Below, piece by piece: positions 1 through 10,700 of a stretch of 64,000 nucleotides of DNA. The translations under genes and the position numbers were made by a program. Position 1 is the stretch's first letter, and every line of letters begins with the position of its first letter. The DNA comes from Longimonas halophila (lineage in GTDB: Bacteria; Bacteroidota; Rhodothermia; Rhodothermales; Salinibacteraceae). Below the pieces are notes generated by a model. That model saw nothing but the letters and a program-made list of their open reading frames with translations, was not told the origin of the DNA and made no database searches. Location of the stretch: the NCBI RefSeq assembly GCF_002554705.1, contig NZ_PDEP01000011.1:1-64000 (forward strand), given 5' to 3'.

Positions 1-572
1 CGAATAACGCCGGGTTTGAGGTACAGCGTGCGGCCGCATCCGCCGATGGCCCCACCAATGCATCTGTAGAGACGTCCCAGGTAGAGACGTCCCAGTGGGG
101 CGTCTCTACCCAATGGGGCGTCTCTACAGACCAACCGTGGGAAACCATCGCCACCCTTGACGGCGCAGGCACCACCGCCACCCCGCAGTCCTACCGGTTC
201 GAGGACACGGACCTGCCGTACGAAGCCGATAGCCTCCGCTACCGCCTCCGCCAGATCGACACCGACGGCACCGAATCCTTTAGCGAGGCGGTGACCATCG
301 CGTGGCCGGTGACCGAGGCAGAGCTGTTGCCGACGTACCCGAACCCGGCGCGCGGGCAGGCCACGGTGCGCTTTGCGGTGCCGGAGCGGCAGGACGTGCG
401 CATCGACCTGTACGACCTGCTGGGGCGCCGCGTGCAGACGGTGGTGGATACGGGTGCGGAGGGCCGCACGGAAGCGCAGCTCGACGTGAGCGGGCTGGCC
501 AGCGGCACGTACTTCCTGCGGATGGATACCGAGAGCCACACCGAGACCCAGCGCGTCACCGTCGTGCGGTGA
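1..572 (+). CDS. 3' end of a B-type T9SS-secreted surface protein (partial)
   Basis: This is the C-terminal end of a large secreted protein whose start lies left of the window; the reading frame begins at base 3. It shows the second half of an FN3-like domain (NNAGFEVQR, then WETIATLDGAGT and SYRFEDTDLPY), followed by a type IX secretion sorting tail (LLPTYPNPARGQATVRF, LYDLLGRRVQTV, GLASGTYFLRM). The linker after FEVQR has the wording of the B-type genes at 7731 and 23608 (AASADGP-NASVE), not of the A-type genes (SAHESADAS), so it is probably the last gene of a preceding A-P-B cassette. The tail is nearly identical in DNA to those two genes. It contains a palindromic insert with two left and two right arms. 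By family knowledge, such tails direct export through the outer membrane and attachment or release at the surface. Confidence 0.9.
   Translation, partial: NNAGFEVQRAAASADGPTNASVETSQVETSQWGVSTQWGVSTDQPWETIATLDGAGTTATPQSYRFEDTDLPYEADSLRYRLRQIDTDGTESFSEAVTIAWPVTEAELLPTYPNPARGQATVRFAVPERQDVRIDLYDLLGRRVQTVVDTGAEGRTEAQLDVSGLASGTYFLRMDTESHTETQRVTVVR
66..127. repeat. In-frame palindromic element, arms L-L-R-R
   Basis: Two left arms (GTAGAGACGTCCCAG, at 66 and 81) are followed by two right arms (ending CGTCTCTAC at 109 and 127). A left and a right arm form a 14-bp inverted repeat around a single central base. The block is translated in frame as VETSQ repeats followed by WGVST repeats. It sits in a loop of the FN3-like domain. 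Confidence 0.9.
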
Positions 573-1129
573 GCACGGCCCGGTAGCTCTTCCAAAGTAA
601 CCATGCCGGAATGGGGCATTTTGCTCCTTCCCGATGTCCGTTCCTGATTACAGATTCCTTCCTTCATGATGGCTCGTTCTGCTAACAATACGCTGCGCAA
701 TGCACCATCTCATCACACACTATCCCCATCGGATGCACGATCTGTGGCGGCCTACGAGCCGAGATCGGTGACTCGTTGCACCAGAGACATGACCTTCGGA
801 TCCAGCCCAGCTGAGCTGCTCGGAGCCTAAAATAAGAAATCAAAATAGGCTCTTAGCTGGAGAACTTGTGCTGAACGCCTTCGGTGCCGGGAGCGCCGCA
901 CGGCGCGGGGCCAACGCACCTCCATGAGACTGTGCCATTCTGTTATTTCCCCTTCCAGCCCCTGCAAAGGCCCTTTTGGCCCAGCCCGACACCCATTTGA
1001 CACGCTCACGCAACAGATTGACACGCTCACGAAACGCATCTGCACCGCCTATTGGATAGCCTATGCAGTGCGTTTGGGCGGGACTGCCCGCGCCTCTGTG
1101 CTTTGCCCTCCCTTTGTTTGTACTGTACC
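573..1129. other. Intergenic region upstream of cassette 1
   Basis: No convincing gene is present in these 557 bases. A possible hairpin lies at 823-852 (GAGCCTA/TAGGCTC, 16-base A-rich loop), with weaker outer pairing CCAGCT/AGCTGG. It could end transcription from the gene on the left, but there is no clear T run. The rest holds the tandem repeat described separately at 997-1038. The promoter of the A1 gene should lie here. Confidence 0.5.
997..1038 (+). promoter_or_regulatory. 21-bp tandem direct repeat upstream of A1
   Basis: Two adjacent 21-base copies begin TTGACACGCTCACG (997 and 1018) and differ at only a few positions near their ends. The second copy runs into CATCTG at 1037-1042. 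The repeat ends 92 bases before the A1 start codon. A different-sequence repeat with the same 21-base period and the same distance lies before A2 (14104-14145). Two-helical-turn spacing is typical of dimeric regulator sites; the regulator is unknown. Confidence 0.5.
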
Positions 1130-4100
1130 ATGATCACCAACACGCTACGCACCATTCGTTGTATGATTTCACGTCTTCGGCCCATTGCTGTCGATGAAGC
1201 GCCCCGGGCCCGCTCCTACCGTGCTACGATAGGAGCTGCCGCTGCGCTTTTATCGCTCATGCTTATCGGATTTATCACGCCCCAGCATGCCACGGCGCAG
1301 CAGGTGATCTACGTCACCGAGTCGGGTAGCGGAAGCGGCACTTCGTGGAGCGATGCAACGGACCTATCTTCGGCGCTCTCCAGCGCCACGAGCAGCGACG
1401 TCGTCGTGATTGCTGCCGGTACGTACCAGCCCAGCGAGCGGTTGGACGCGGGCGATTCGCGTACAGCCACGTTTGAAGTTACCGGCGACCAGGACGGACT
1501 GGGGATCTACGGCGGGTGGAGCGGGACCGAGTCGTTCAGCGGCATTGCAGATGTGGAGGCCCAGCTCGATAGCCGCGACCTGCAGGCCAACGAGACGGTG
1601 CTCTCCGGTGATCTCGACCAGAACGACGGTCCAGACACTGATGGCGACGGTTTCCCCGATTCGGGGCGTGCCGACAACGCATATCATGTGTTTGTCTTCA
1701 ACGGGGGCAGCGAAATTGGCTCCAGTGTGAGCGCAAACGTGACGCCAGCCACGGTGCTGAATGGCGTGACCGTTACGGGGGGTAGTGCCAATGGGTCATT
1801 TCCTGACAGCGCAGGCGGCGGACTTCTTTGCGACGGTCGGGGCAGCGGAAACGAGTGCAGTCCGCAGATCGCAAACGCCACGTTCACGGAGAACTCTGCA
1901 ACCCTCGGTGGGGCGATCTACAATAGAGGCCGAAGTGGCACAAGCAGCCCGCAGATCATAGATGCAACCTTCACGCGCAACAGAGTCATCTCTAAGTCAG
2001 GATTTTTTAGTGGGGCGGGAGGAGCCGTATACAACGATGCATTTGAGGGAAGAAGCAGTCCGCAGATCACAAACACGGTGTTCACCGGGAACTCCGCAGT
2101 GAGAAGCGGCGGAGCAATCTACAGTAGTGGAGACTCAGGAGTGAGCAATCTACAGATCACAAACGCGGTTTTCACCAGCAACTCCGCGGAATTTGGAGGT
2201 GCAGTATACAACGACAGTGGCGACGGTGAGAGCAACCCACTGATTATAAATGCAACCTTTACTGAAAACTCCGCGAGCACCGACGGAGGCGCAATTTATA
2301 ATAATCGTTTCACGGGCACAGTGGATCTGCAAGTTAAAAATACAATCCTGTGGGCCAACAGTGCAGAAGGGGAGGGCGATGAGATCTATAACTACAGAGG
2401 CAGCGTAACGCTCACGCATACGCTTATCGAAGGCGGTGTGAACGGCCCGGGCGTTAGTGAAAGTCCTATCATAGACGGCGGGAATAACCGCGATGCCAAT
2501 CCACTTTTTGTGGATGAAAGGGCCCCTGCCGGGCCCGATGGTGTGTTTGGCACCGCCGATGACGGGCTGCGCCTGATCCCCGGATCGCCCGCCCTGGACG
2601 CGGGAGACAACGTCCCATTTGAATCGGGTGGCGCGGCCGAAACTGTAACCACCGATCTGTTAGACGAAGATCGCATCCAAGATAATGATGGCGATGGCAC
2701 GCCAACGGTGAGCCTGGGCGCCTACGAACGCGGTGCAGACCCCGTCCCCAACCAGGCGATTGTCTTGGATGGCACCGGTGACTACGTCACGGCCAATGGC
2801 GTTTCGGATGCGCTGGCCGGTGCCGGTACGTTCACCATGGAAGCGTGGGTGTACCCAACCCAACCGAACGGCCAACAGGGCCTCACCGCGTTTAACACCG
2901 GTACGGGGGATAACCTGAACCTGCTGTTTTACCGCGACGGTCAGTTTGAGTACGTCGACGATGATGCCGGGCGTACGGCCAGCCGCAACGCCTTTCCGGC
3001 CGGACAGTGGTACCATGTCGCGTTTACGGTTGATGCGTCAGACACCGCAACGCTCTACGTAAACGGACGCCGCGAGGCGACGCTCACCACCCCTGTGCGC
3101 CCGGTCTCGGGCGGACGCTTCTCGATCGGGCACGAGTGGGACGGCAACACGCCCAGCGATTTCTTTGAGGGGCGTGTCGATGAAGTGCGCATCTGGAGCG
3201 AAGCGCGCACGCAGGCGGAGATTCAGCAGGGCATGACCACGTCGCTCGGGGAAGACAACACGCTTGGAGATGCCTTCGACCTGTCGAGCTTGGAGGCGTA
3301 CTACCGGTTTGAGGGGCTCACAGCCGATGCGACCGGCTCGCATGCAGGGATACCAGAAGGCGCTCCGTCATACACTGGCGACGTAGCGCAGTCCACCGCC
3401 GAGGACGCACTGATTGTACGCGTGAACGCGGCTGTATCGGGCGGCGCGGGCAACGGCACTACCTGGAGCGATGCACATGCCGACTTGCAAGACGGCCTCA
3501 CAGGCACGGGTCCCGAAAACGACATCTGGATCGCCGAAGGCACGTACACGCCAAGTAAACAGATCGATACAGACGATCCGCGCACTGCTACGTTTGAGAT
3601 TGCGGGCGACCAAGACGGTCTGAAGATTTACGGCGGGTTCGAAAGTGGCGATGCGTTTGCTGACCGCAATCCCGCCGATCACCCGACGATCCTCTCGGGC
3701 GATATTGGCACGACGGGCGACGCCTCTGACAATGCCTACCATGTCGTTGTTTTTAATGGGGGTAACGGTATTGGAAGTGGCACATTTGCGAATATCACTG
3801 CGGATACCGAGCTAAACGGCGTTACGATTACAGGAGGCCATGCAAATGGCGACGATGTTCTAAACAAGCAGGGCGGCGGGCTTTTCTGTGACGGAAGCAG
3901 TTCCGGTAACGAATGCAGTCCGACCCTTTCCAACACCATCTTTGATCAGAATGTGGCTGAGAGAGAGGGCGGAGCCCTTTTCAACGACGGATTGTTCTCT
4001 GGGGAGAGCAGTCCTATCCTTACCAATGTTACCTTCACAGGCAACAGCGCCCGTTCGGGGGCTGGGATGTATAGCCGGGGGGCATTCGGAGTAAGCAGCC

Positions 4101-6760
4101 CTGTCATCACGGAGGCCACCTTCGAAGGGAACGTAGCGTCCGTATCAGGTGGTGGGATGTACCTTAATAGCGACTCCGGCGTGAGCAATGCACAGATCAC
4201 CGATGCCATCTTTACGGGCAACGAAGCCAGCTTAGGAGCAGCTGGGTATATCAACGGGGCAGACGGCGAAGCCGCTCCACAGATCACAAATGCGGTCGTG
4301 ACCGAGAACGCGACAACCAGCAGTATCGGGGCGTTTTACTTTTATGGAGACGGCGGCTCGATAGCGGCTGAGGTGGTCAATAGCATCTTTGCTGATAATG
4401 GTGACTTCCATGTTGCCTTCAATGACGGCAATGCGGGCGAATCCCCAACCTTCATTAACTCGATCTTCACTGGAGCGACAGACTCTGCATTCAACATTCA
4501 GTTTTACGACAATGGGCAGACGCCCATGCAGGTCGTTAACTCCATCCTTTGGGGAAATGGTGCAGGGGATATCGTAGAGGCATCTGGAGCGGTGAGCGAT
4601 CCGGATCAGGCTGTGGAGGTGTCGTACTCCATCGTCGAAGAGGCGCGCTACGCCGAGGGCAGCGGCGACCCCAATGCAGGCACGGGCAACGCCAATACCG
4701 ATCCGCTCTTTGTGGATGCGGTACTCCCGGCGGGGCCCGACGACATCTTTGGCACCGACGATGACGGGATCCGCATAGCAAATGGCTCTCCGGCCGTCGA
4801 CGCCGGCGACAACAGCGCCGTGCCCAGTGGCGTATCGACGGATCTGCTCGGTGACCCGCGCATCCAGGATGGCAACGACGACGGCACCGCCACGGTGAGC
4901 CTGGGGGCCTACGAAGAACCCGGCTTAGCACGAGCACGAAGCGTAACGATTGCTGGAACCGACAGTGGCGACGACAGCGGATGGCGCATCTTGGGCGTGC
5001 CGTATACCGGGACCACCGCTGGCGACCTCGAACTGACGCACTCTGCTGGCGTGAGCGCCCCGCGCTTTGGTCAGAACGTCATGCAGATGTGGGACGATGC
5101 CGCTGGAGCAGAAACGCCCACAGGAGCCTACACGCCTGCCAACGCCTCTACGTCCTTGCCTGCGGGGACCGGGTTTCTCTTCTACTTCCGAGATGACGCT
5201 GCCGTCCCCGTTGACGACGCAGGCGTTACCGTATCCGTAGACCGCCCGGCCACAGCGCTGCGGTTTGCGGGCGACGTCACGGTGAGCGGCCTTAGTGCCA
5301 GTGCGCGCTGGCATCTCCTTGCCAATCCCTACCCTACCGGATACGCTCTGGGGGCACTTCAGAGCAACGGCCAGGCGCTGGTTGACGAAGGCTTCCAGAA
5401 CGATGCGCAGATCTACGACGTCACCGTTCCGGGCGGTGCAGGGTGGCGGTTTATCGACACCTCAAGCGATGTGCTGTCGGCCTGGCAGGGCGCGTTTATC
5501 GAGCGAACGGCCCCCGGAAATGGAGCTACGAGCGTCACGTTTGGAGAAGACGGCCGGGCTGCTGGTGTGCCCTTTATCGGCACAATGATGCAGGGGCCTG
5601 CATCAGATACACCTGATCGGGCCATGCTCCGGTTTGCACTCACCGCGCACGATGGCGGAGATTCTCCCATCGCCCGCGACGAAGCCATCGGCATTCGTTT
5701 CCACGAAGATGCCAGCACCGGCTTCGATCCGTACGACACCTCAAAGATGAATCCGCTGGAGACGCCCTACGCAATTGCAACACCTCTGGGCACCGGACGC
5801 GATGGCAGCGAGGTGGGCAAAGCAGTAGAGAGCCGCCCCTACCTGCAAGCAGGCGATGCGATGGCCAGAATCCCTGTGCAGCTATACACCGCAGAGGTGC
5901 CGAACGCCGCAACGCTTACCGTTTCGGTGCAGGCGTATGACCTGCCCGCCGAGTGGGCCGCCGAAATTGTGGATACGAAAGGCACCGCCGCGTCGAGCGA
6001 CGAACGCGTGGTGCCCCTGGGCCCAGACCACGAGATCGAGATTGCGCTGTCGGATCTGCAGGACTACAGCACCGAAGTGGCTCCGCTGCGCGTGCAGGTC
6101 GCTCCCAGCGAAGAGGCGCTGCCTGTTGAGCTGTCGAGATTCGACGCACAACGCGAGAGCGACGAATCCATCACGCTGCAGTGGCAGACCCTCTCGGAGA
6201 CGAACAACGCCGGGTTTGAGGTGCAGCGCCGCGTCCAATCCGCGCATGAATCTGCCGATGCATCCAACGTAGAGACGCCCCAGGTAGAGACGCCCCAATG
6301 GGACGTCTCTACGGACGGATCGTGGCACACCATCGCTACCCTCGACGGCGCAGGCACCACCGACCAGCCGCAATCCTACCGGTTCGAGGACACAGACCTG
6401 CCGTACGCCGCCGATAGCCTACGCTATCGCCTGCGCCAGGTCGACACCGATGGCACCGAATCCTTCAGCGAGGCGATCACGATTGCGCGACAGGTGACAC
6501 AGGCAGAACTCTTGCCGACGTATCCCAACCCGGCCCAGGCGCAGGCCACGGTGCGCTACGCCGTTCCCACCCGCCAGAACGTGCGCATCACGCTCTACGA
6601 CATGCTCGGGCGGCGCGTCCGCACCGTCGTTGATACGGAAACCGCCGGGCGTACCGAACAGACGCTCGATGTAAGCAGCCTGGCCAGTGGCACCTACTTC
6701 CTGCGTCTGCAGGTCGATAACGCCTCCGTAGATACACAGCGCCTCACCATCATCCGATAA
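1130..6760 (+). CDS. A1: T9SS-secreted beta-helix/LamG surface protein
   Basis: This is a 1876-residue secreted protein. Order by approximate residues: signal peptide 1-57 (ends ATAQ); beta-helix 1 with POMP-type repeats (GGAIY, FTxNSA) 58-455; choice-of-anchor-Q-like segment (NPLFVD, DDGLRL, SPALDAGD) 457-535; LamG-like lectin fold (AWVYPT, FFEGRVDEVRIW) 540-740; beta-helix 2 760-1185; second Q segment to 1262; A-type C-terminal module (FDPYDTSK, EVGKAVESRP) 1270-1663; FN3-like domain; T9SS tail 1790-1876. ATG at 1130 was chosen over an in-frame TTG at 1052; ATG at 1163 is also possible. By family knowledge the fold suits adhesion or glycan binding at the cell surface; the ligand is unknown. 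It is first gene of the cassette A1-P1-B1. Two left arms and one right arm of the palindromic element lie at 6269-6312. Confidence 0.9.
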   Translation: MITNTLRTIRCMISRLRPIAVDEAPRARSYRATIGAAAALLSLMLIGFITPQHATAQQVIYVTESGSGSGTSWSDATDLSSALSSATSSDVVVIAAGTYQPSERLDAGDSRTATFEVTGDQDGLGIYGGWSGTESFSGIADVEAQLDSRDLQANETVLSGDLDQNDGPDTDGDGFPDSGRADNAYHVFVFNGGSEIGSSVSANVTPATVLNGVTVTGGSANGSFPDSAGGGLLCDGRGSGNECSPQIANATFTENSATLGGAIYNRGRSGTSSPQIIDATFTRNRVISKSGFFSGAGGAVYNDAFEGRSSPQITNTVFTGNSAVRSGGAIYSSGDSGVSNLQITNAVFTSNSAEFGGAVYNDSGDGESNPLIINATFTENSASTDGGAIYNNRFTGTVDLQVKNTILWANSAEGEGDEIYNYRGSVTLTHTLIEGGVNGPGVSESPIIDGGNNRDANPLFVDERAPAGPDGVFGTADDGLRLIPGSPALDAGDNVPFESGGAAETVTTDLLDEDRIQDNDGDGTPTVSLGAYERGADPVPNQAIVLDGTGDYVTANGVSDALAGAGTFTMEAWVYPTQPNGQQGLTAFNTGTGDNLNLLFYRDGQFEYVDDDAGRTASRNAFPAGQWYHVAFTVDASDTATLYVNGRREATLTTPVRPVSGGRFSIGHEWDGNTPSDFFEGRVDEVRIWSEARTQAEIQQGMTTSLGEDNTLGDAFDLSSLEAYYRFEGLTADATGSHAGIPEGAPSYTGDVAQSTAEDALIVRVNAAVSGGAGNGTTWSDAHADLQDGLTGTGPENDIWIAEGTYTPSKQIDTDDPRTATFEIAGDQDGLKIYGGFESGDAFADRNPADHPTILSGDIGTTGDASDNAYHVVVFNGGNGIGSGTFANITADTELNGVTITGGHANGDDVLNKQGGGLFCDGSSSGNECSPTLSNTIFDQNVAEREGGALFNDGLFSGESSPILTNVTFTGNSARSGAGMYSRGAFGVSSPVITEATFEGNVASVSGGGMYLNSDSGVSNAQITDAIFTGNEASLGAAGYINGADGEAAPQITNAVVTENATTSSIGAFYFYGDGGSIAAEVVNSIFADNGDFHVAFNDGNAGESPTFINSIFTGATDSAFNIQFYDNGQTPMQVVNSILWGNGAGDIVEASGAVSDPDQAVEVSYSIVEEARYAEGSGDPNAGTGNANTDPLFVDAVLPAGPDDIFGTDDDGIRIANGSPAVDAGDNSAVPSGVSTDLLGDPRIQDGNDDGTATVSLGAYEEPGLARARSVTIAGTDSGDDSGWRILGVPYTGTTAGDLELTHSAGVSAPRFGQNVMQMWDDAAGAETPTGAYTPANASTSLPAGTGFLFYFRDDAAVPVDDAGVTVSVDRPATALRFAGDVTVSGLSASARWHLLANPYPTGYALGALQSNGQALVDEGFQNDAQIYDVTVPGGAGWRFIDTSSDVLSAWQGAFIERTAPGNGATSVTFGEDGRAAGVPFIGTMMQGPASDTPDRAMLRFALTAHDGGDSPIARDEAIGIRFHEDASTGFDPYDTSKMNPLETPYAIATPLGTGRDGSEVGKAVESRPYLQAGDAMARIPVQLYTAEVPNAATLTVSVQAYDLPAEWAAEIVDTKGTAASSDERVVPLGPDHEIEIALSDLQDYSTEVAPLRVQVAPSEEALPVELSRFDAQRESDESITLQWQTLSETNNAGFEVQRRVQSAHESADASNVETPQVETPQWDVSTDGSWHTIATLDGAGTTDQPQSYRFEDTDLPYAADSLRYRLRQVDTDGTESFSEAITIARQVTQAELLPTYPNPAQAQATVRYAVPTRQNVRITLYDMLGRRVRTVVDTETAGRTEQTLDVSSLASGTYFLRLQVDNASVDTQRLTIIR
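6269..6312. repeat. In-frame palindromic element, arms L-L-R
   Basis: Two left arms starting GTAGAGACG (6269 and 6284) and one right arm ending CGTCTCTAC (6312). It reads in frame as VETPQ-VETPQ-WDVST in the FN3-like domain of A1, the same loop as in the other four genes. Confidence 0.9.
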
Positions 6761-6895
6761 GAGCCTCCGACAAACAGCGAGCGCGTCCTGCTTACGTGCG
6801 GTCGCATGCAACGGGCATCGTGACTGCTGATACACGACGTTTGCGCGCAGCGCCAGCACGTGTCGTTTCATTTATCGCCTTTCAACCCCGCTTAT

Positions 6896-7660
6896 ATGTC
6901 GCTCTCCCCCCAGACCGATACAACACTGTTCGTCCTCGTGCTTTTTGCGATCGGAGCAGGGTCCATTTTCCTGTATCCGACCCTGGATGCGCCCGCCCCG
7001 TCCTCATGGAACAGCGCAGATGCATCCTCCGAGCAATCCAGCATAACTGGACGTTCGCCTCGCATGCCCGGAGCAGGTGCAACGGGCGGGGGATCGCGTC
7101 TTCTGCGTAGCAATCCGCTCTACGACGCGCCCGGAATAGCGGGCCGAGGTGCCTCATCTGGACATATCTCAGCCGGACCCATGACGTGGCAGCAGCCTTC
7201 GTGGGGAGCGGTGCCGTCATCGCAACGCAGCGCCCATCCAACAGCATCTCGTGGGAGGAGCCCTTCTCGCAGCGGATCGATGTCGGGCGGAGGCGGGACG
7301 AGCGGTGGGTACAGTGCCTCGGGGTCGGCGTCTGAACCGGGAGGCTGGGCGGGCGCGCTAGCCTCCAGCAGCGGCGAACTGGAGTCGATTGCGCGTAGCG
7401 CAGAGGGCATTGCCCGGCACCTTCGATCCAACCGTACCCGCCGTGCGGCCCCGGAGCGCACGCCGGAGTGGGCCGAATCGAGTGAGCCCGCTCCTGCCGC
7501 TGGACTTGGTAGCGACGCGCCCCTTCCCGATCCCCCAATCGATCCGAATCCGCCGCTGCCGCCCGACCCGGTGCCTGTAGATGGCGGACTGATGATCCTG
7601 GCCCTGGCGGGCGGTGCCTACGGACTGCGCCGTCTGCGGGCGGCAGATGTCCCAGCATAA
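6896..7660 (+). CDS. P1: PID-CTERM-like membrane protein, low complexity
   Basis: A 254-residue protein with a hydrophobic segment at about 11-28 (LFVLVLFAIGAGSIFLYP), a long Gly/Ser/Pro/Arg-rich middle, a conserved GGWAGALASSSGEL block, a proline-rich stretch (NPPLPPDPVPVDGG) and a C-terminal hydrophobic segment followed by arginines (YGLRRLR). The P-V-D-G-G, hydrophobic, basic tail resembles the PID-CTERM sorting tails annotated in Bacteroidota. A paralogue with the same layout is at 22699. It lies 135 bases after A1 and 70 bases before B1, so the three are probably co-transcribed. ATG 6896 was preferred to 6860 because it matches the start context of the paralogue (TATGTCG) and places the membrane segment near the N-terminus. 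A role in anchoring or presenting the A and B proteins is only an inference. Confidence 0.8.
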   Translation: MSLSPQTDTTLFVLVLFAIGAGSIFLYPTLDAPAPSSWNSADASSEQSSITGRSPRMPGAGATGGGSRLLRSNPLYDAPGIAGRGASSGHISAGPMTWQQPSWGAVPSSQRSAHPTASRGRSPSRSGSMSGGGGTSGGYSASGSASEPGGWAGALASSSGELESIARSAEGIARHLRSNRTRRAAPERTPEWAESSEPAPAAGLGSDAPLPDPPIDPNPPLPPDPVPVDGGLMILALAGGAYGLRRLRAADVPA

Positions 7661-7730
7661 CGCTTGCCCCTACGGTTTCCCACTGTACGTCCTTCGAATT
7701 GCCTGTACGCACTGCACGTAGCCCCACATT

Positions 7731-10700
7731 ATGCCGACACCCAACCAAGACAACCCGCGCACCCCGACCACAGCCCGCCCAGCCGTAATGGCCGGTAGCC
7801 TGATGCTGGCACTGCTTCTGCTCGTCCTGGCGGGCCCTCGCATCGCCACGGCCCAGATCTACGTAGATGCTGCAGCAACAGGCGCTGAAGACGGCTCGTC
7901 GTGGACCGATGCCTACACCGATCTGCAAGATGCATTGGCTGTAGCCACCGGCAGTGATGAAATCTGGATTGCGGAAGGCACCTACACGCCTGGCACCAAC
8001 CGAAGCGATAGCTTCACGATTACGGGCAACCAAGACGGATTGGAGATCTATGGCGGATTTGCAGGAGGTGAAACCAGTCGGAGCGAGCGCGACCCGACGG
8101 CGAATCCAGTTGTGCTCAGCGGCGATCTTGGAAACAATGATGGATCTGACTTTGATGATGATGGGGTCCCCGACAGCGGACGCGAAGAAAACGCCCATCA
8201 TGTGATTTTCTTCAATGGGGGTGAAGGAATCGGGCCGAGTGTAGGCGCAAACGTTACGACTGCCACAGTGTTAGGCAGTGTAACAGTCACTGGAGGGGAC
8301 ACAGAGGGTTCATTCTCTGGGAATGGAGGGGGAATCTATTGCGACGGTCAGGGAGGCGGAAATGAATGTAGCCCCACAATCAGTAATGTCACGTTCACGG
8401 GGAACTCCGCACAGTTTGAAGGAGGTGCAATCTACAGCAACGGGACTGACTATGGCATCAGCAGTCTGCGAATCACAAACACCATCTTCAGGGGCAACAC
8501 TGCTGCCGAGGGCGGCGCAATTTATAACGATAGCGGATTCGGCGGCACGAGCAATCCACAGATTGCCGGGTCTATCTTTATTGGCAACTCCGCACGCGAT
8601 TTCGGCGGTGCAATCTACAACAGAGGTAATTCAAGCGGCACAAGCAGCCCATATATTGTTAACTCAAACTTCATCGAAAACTCCGTAAGTGCCTTTGGTG
8701 GGGGAGACATTGCCAGTTTTGGTCTAAACGGTACAAGCCGCCCAACAATCACGAATACGATTCTATGGAACGTAGATGACGACGACAATGCAATCTATAA
8801 TAGTGATGCCACGCTTACACTCAGCCATACGCTTCTTGAAGGCGGGTTCAGCAGCATTAGTGGGTCAACGACCAACGGCGGTAACAATTTCACTACCGAT
8901 CCGCTTTTTGCAGATGTAAGTGACCCGGCTGGCCCTGACGGTGTACTCGCTACTGAAGACGATGGGCTACGCGTAATCCCCGGCTCGCCCGCACTGGATG
9001 CGGGAAGCAATGCTCCGTTTGCATCGGGCGGCATTGCTGAAAATGTAGACACCGACTTATCGGGGGCAGATCGTATTCAGGACAATGACGGTGATGGAAC
9101 TGCTGTAGTGAGCCTCGGTGCGTACGAGGCTGCTAAGCGCGCTGCTCGTTTACGCCTACAGGCAGCCGTGCGTCCCGAATCAGAAACCGTTATATTTACG
9201 CTCACGAATCTTGGAGGTGAGGACGTTACCGGGGCCGAGGTAGACCTCGGGCTGCCTGCCGAACCCTCTGCCACCGGCAGTTCAGGCGATGGCACCGTGA
9301 CCGGGGGCACCTGGACGGTCGATGTACCCGCGCAGACCACCGTCCGTGTTACGGTTGATCTGGAGCGCAGCGACAGCGCTGACTCTGGACTGCTAAGCGG
9401 CACGGCCCAGCTCGATACGGATAGCTACACCGTGGAGGGCGGCTTCCCAGATGTCACCCAGTCCGGCGATGTCACAGCAAACTGGGGCCTCCCTGAGGCG
9501 CCCTACGGTCCGGGCACGGCACTTACCTTCGACGGCACCGACGACTACCTGCGCGGCGATGCTGTCAGCAATGCGGTAGCCGCCACCGACGCATACACGG
9601 TGAGTGCATGGATACGACCCGCCAGCGCGACCGGTACAGCAGGCGTCTTGAGTTTTAATACCAGCACGGGTGGGAACCGAAGCATCTTGTTCTATCGAGA
9701 TCAGAAGTTTGCGTATTACGATGACGCCATTGGCTACCAAGAGTCTGGCTCAATTACGCCTGGGGCGTGGCATCACGTTACTGTTACCATCGATGCGGTG
9801 AACAACGGAACCCTCTATGTGAACGGCACCGAAACAGCCACCTTCACGACCGACGTCCGCCCGGTGAAAGGAGATCGGTTCTCCATTGGGCAGGAATGGG
9901 ACAATGACGCCGAATCTGACTTTTTTGAGGGCGCCGTCGACGAGGTGCGCATCTGGAACACCGCCCGCAGCCAGGCGGACATTCGGGCCACGATGCACCA
10001 GACGCTTCCGGGGGATACCCCGGGCTTGATCGCTTCCTATCGTTTCGACGCCGCTCAGGCGGATCAGCGCTTCGATGACAGCTTCACAGGTACCACCGTG
10101 TACGACCTCACGGGCGGGCGGAGTGCAACGTTTGTGGGCGATCCGCAGTGGAGGGCCAGCAGCGTGCGCCTCGGGCAAGAAAGCGTGGTGGTTAGCGCAG
10201 GAGGAACCGGTGCTGTCGGTCCTACCGGGGCCCAGCTTGCAGTGTCCAGTACCGATGCGCTCGTCACACTCTACCGCTACGGCGATCCCAATGCAGAGAT
10301 ATTTGAGGACCCGAGCGTTCCCCTGGGCACCGAGCGTAGCACGGCTGTTTGGGGCATGGTTCCGTCTGGGACTGCAGACCTCCAGCTCACCTATGGCAAT
10401 GTGGTGGTACCGAATCCCAGTGCCGTGTATCTGGCCGAGCGCCCGCGTCCGACACAGTCCTGGACTGACCGCTCAAAGACTCCATCCAGCGAGACGTTTA
10501 TGCTATCCGGCCAGACTGATCCCCAGGAGTTTTCGATTTACGGTGATGTGGTCCAGACTTTCTATGTGGATGCGGATGCAAGCGGCGCAGACACGGGAGC
10601 ATCCTGGGATGATGCATTCAATGATCTACAGGACGCGCTCGATTCAGCCACCAGCGGCGATGAAATATGGGTCGCAGAAGGCACGTACACACCCGGCACC

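Noticed and set aside
66-127. Palindrome as a rho-independent terminator
   Set aside because: It is within a coding region, translated in frame, has no T run, and recurs at the same protein position in all five genes.
1052-1129. TTG start at 1052 for A1, giving a 26-residue N-terminal extension
   Set aside because: The extension is cysteine-rich and would bury the signal peptide; ATG 1130 or 1163 gives a normal leader.
6882-8201. A 439-codon open frame on the minus strand opposite P1 and B1
   Set aside because: It lies antisense to two well-supported genes, has a basic, low-complexity translation with no domain, and is the kind of shadow expected in GC-rich DNA.
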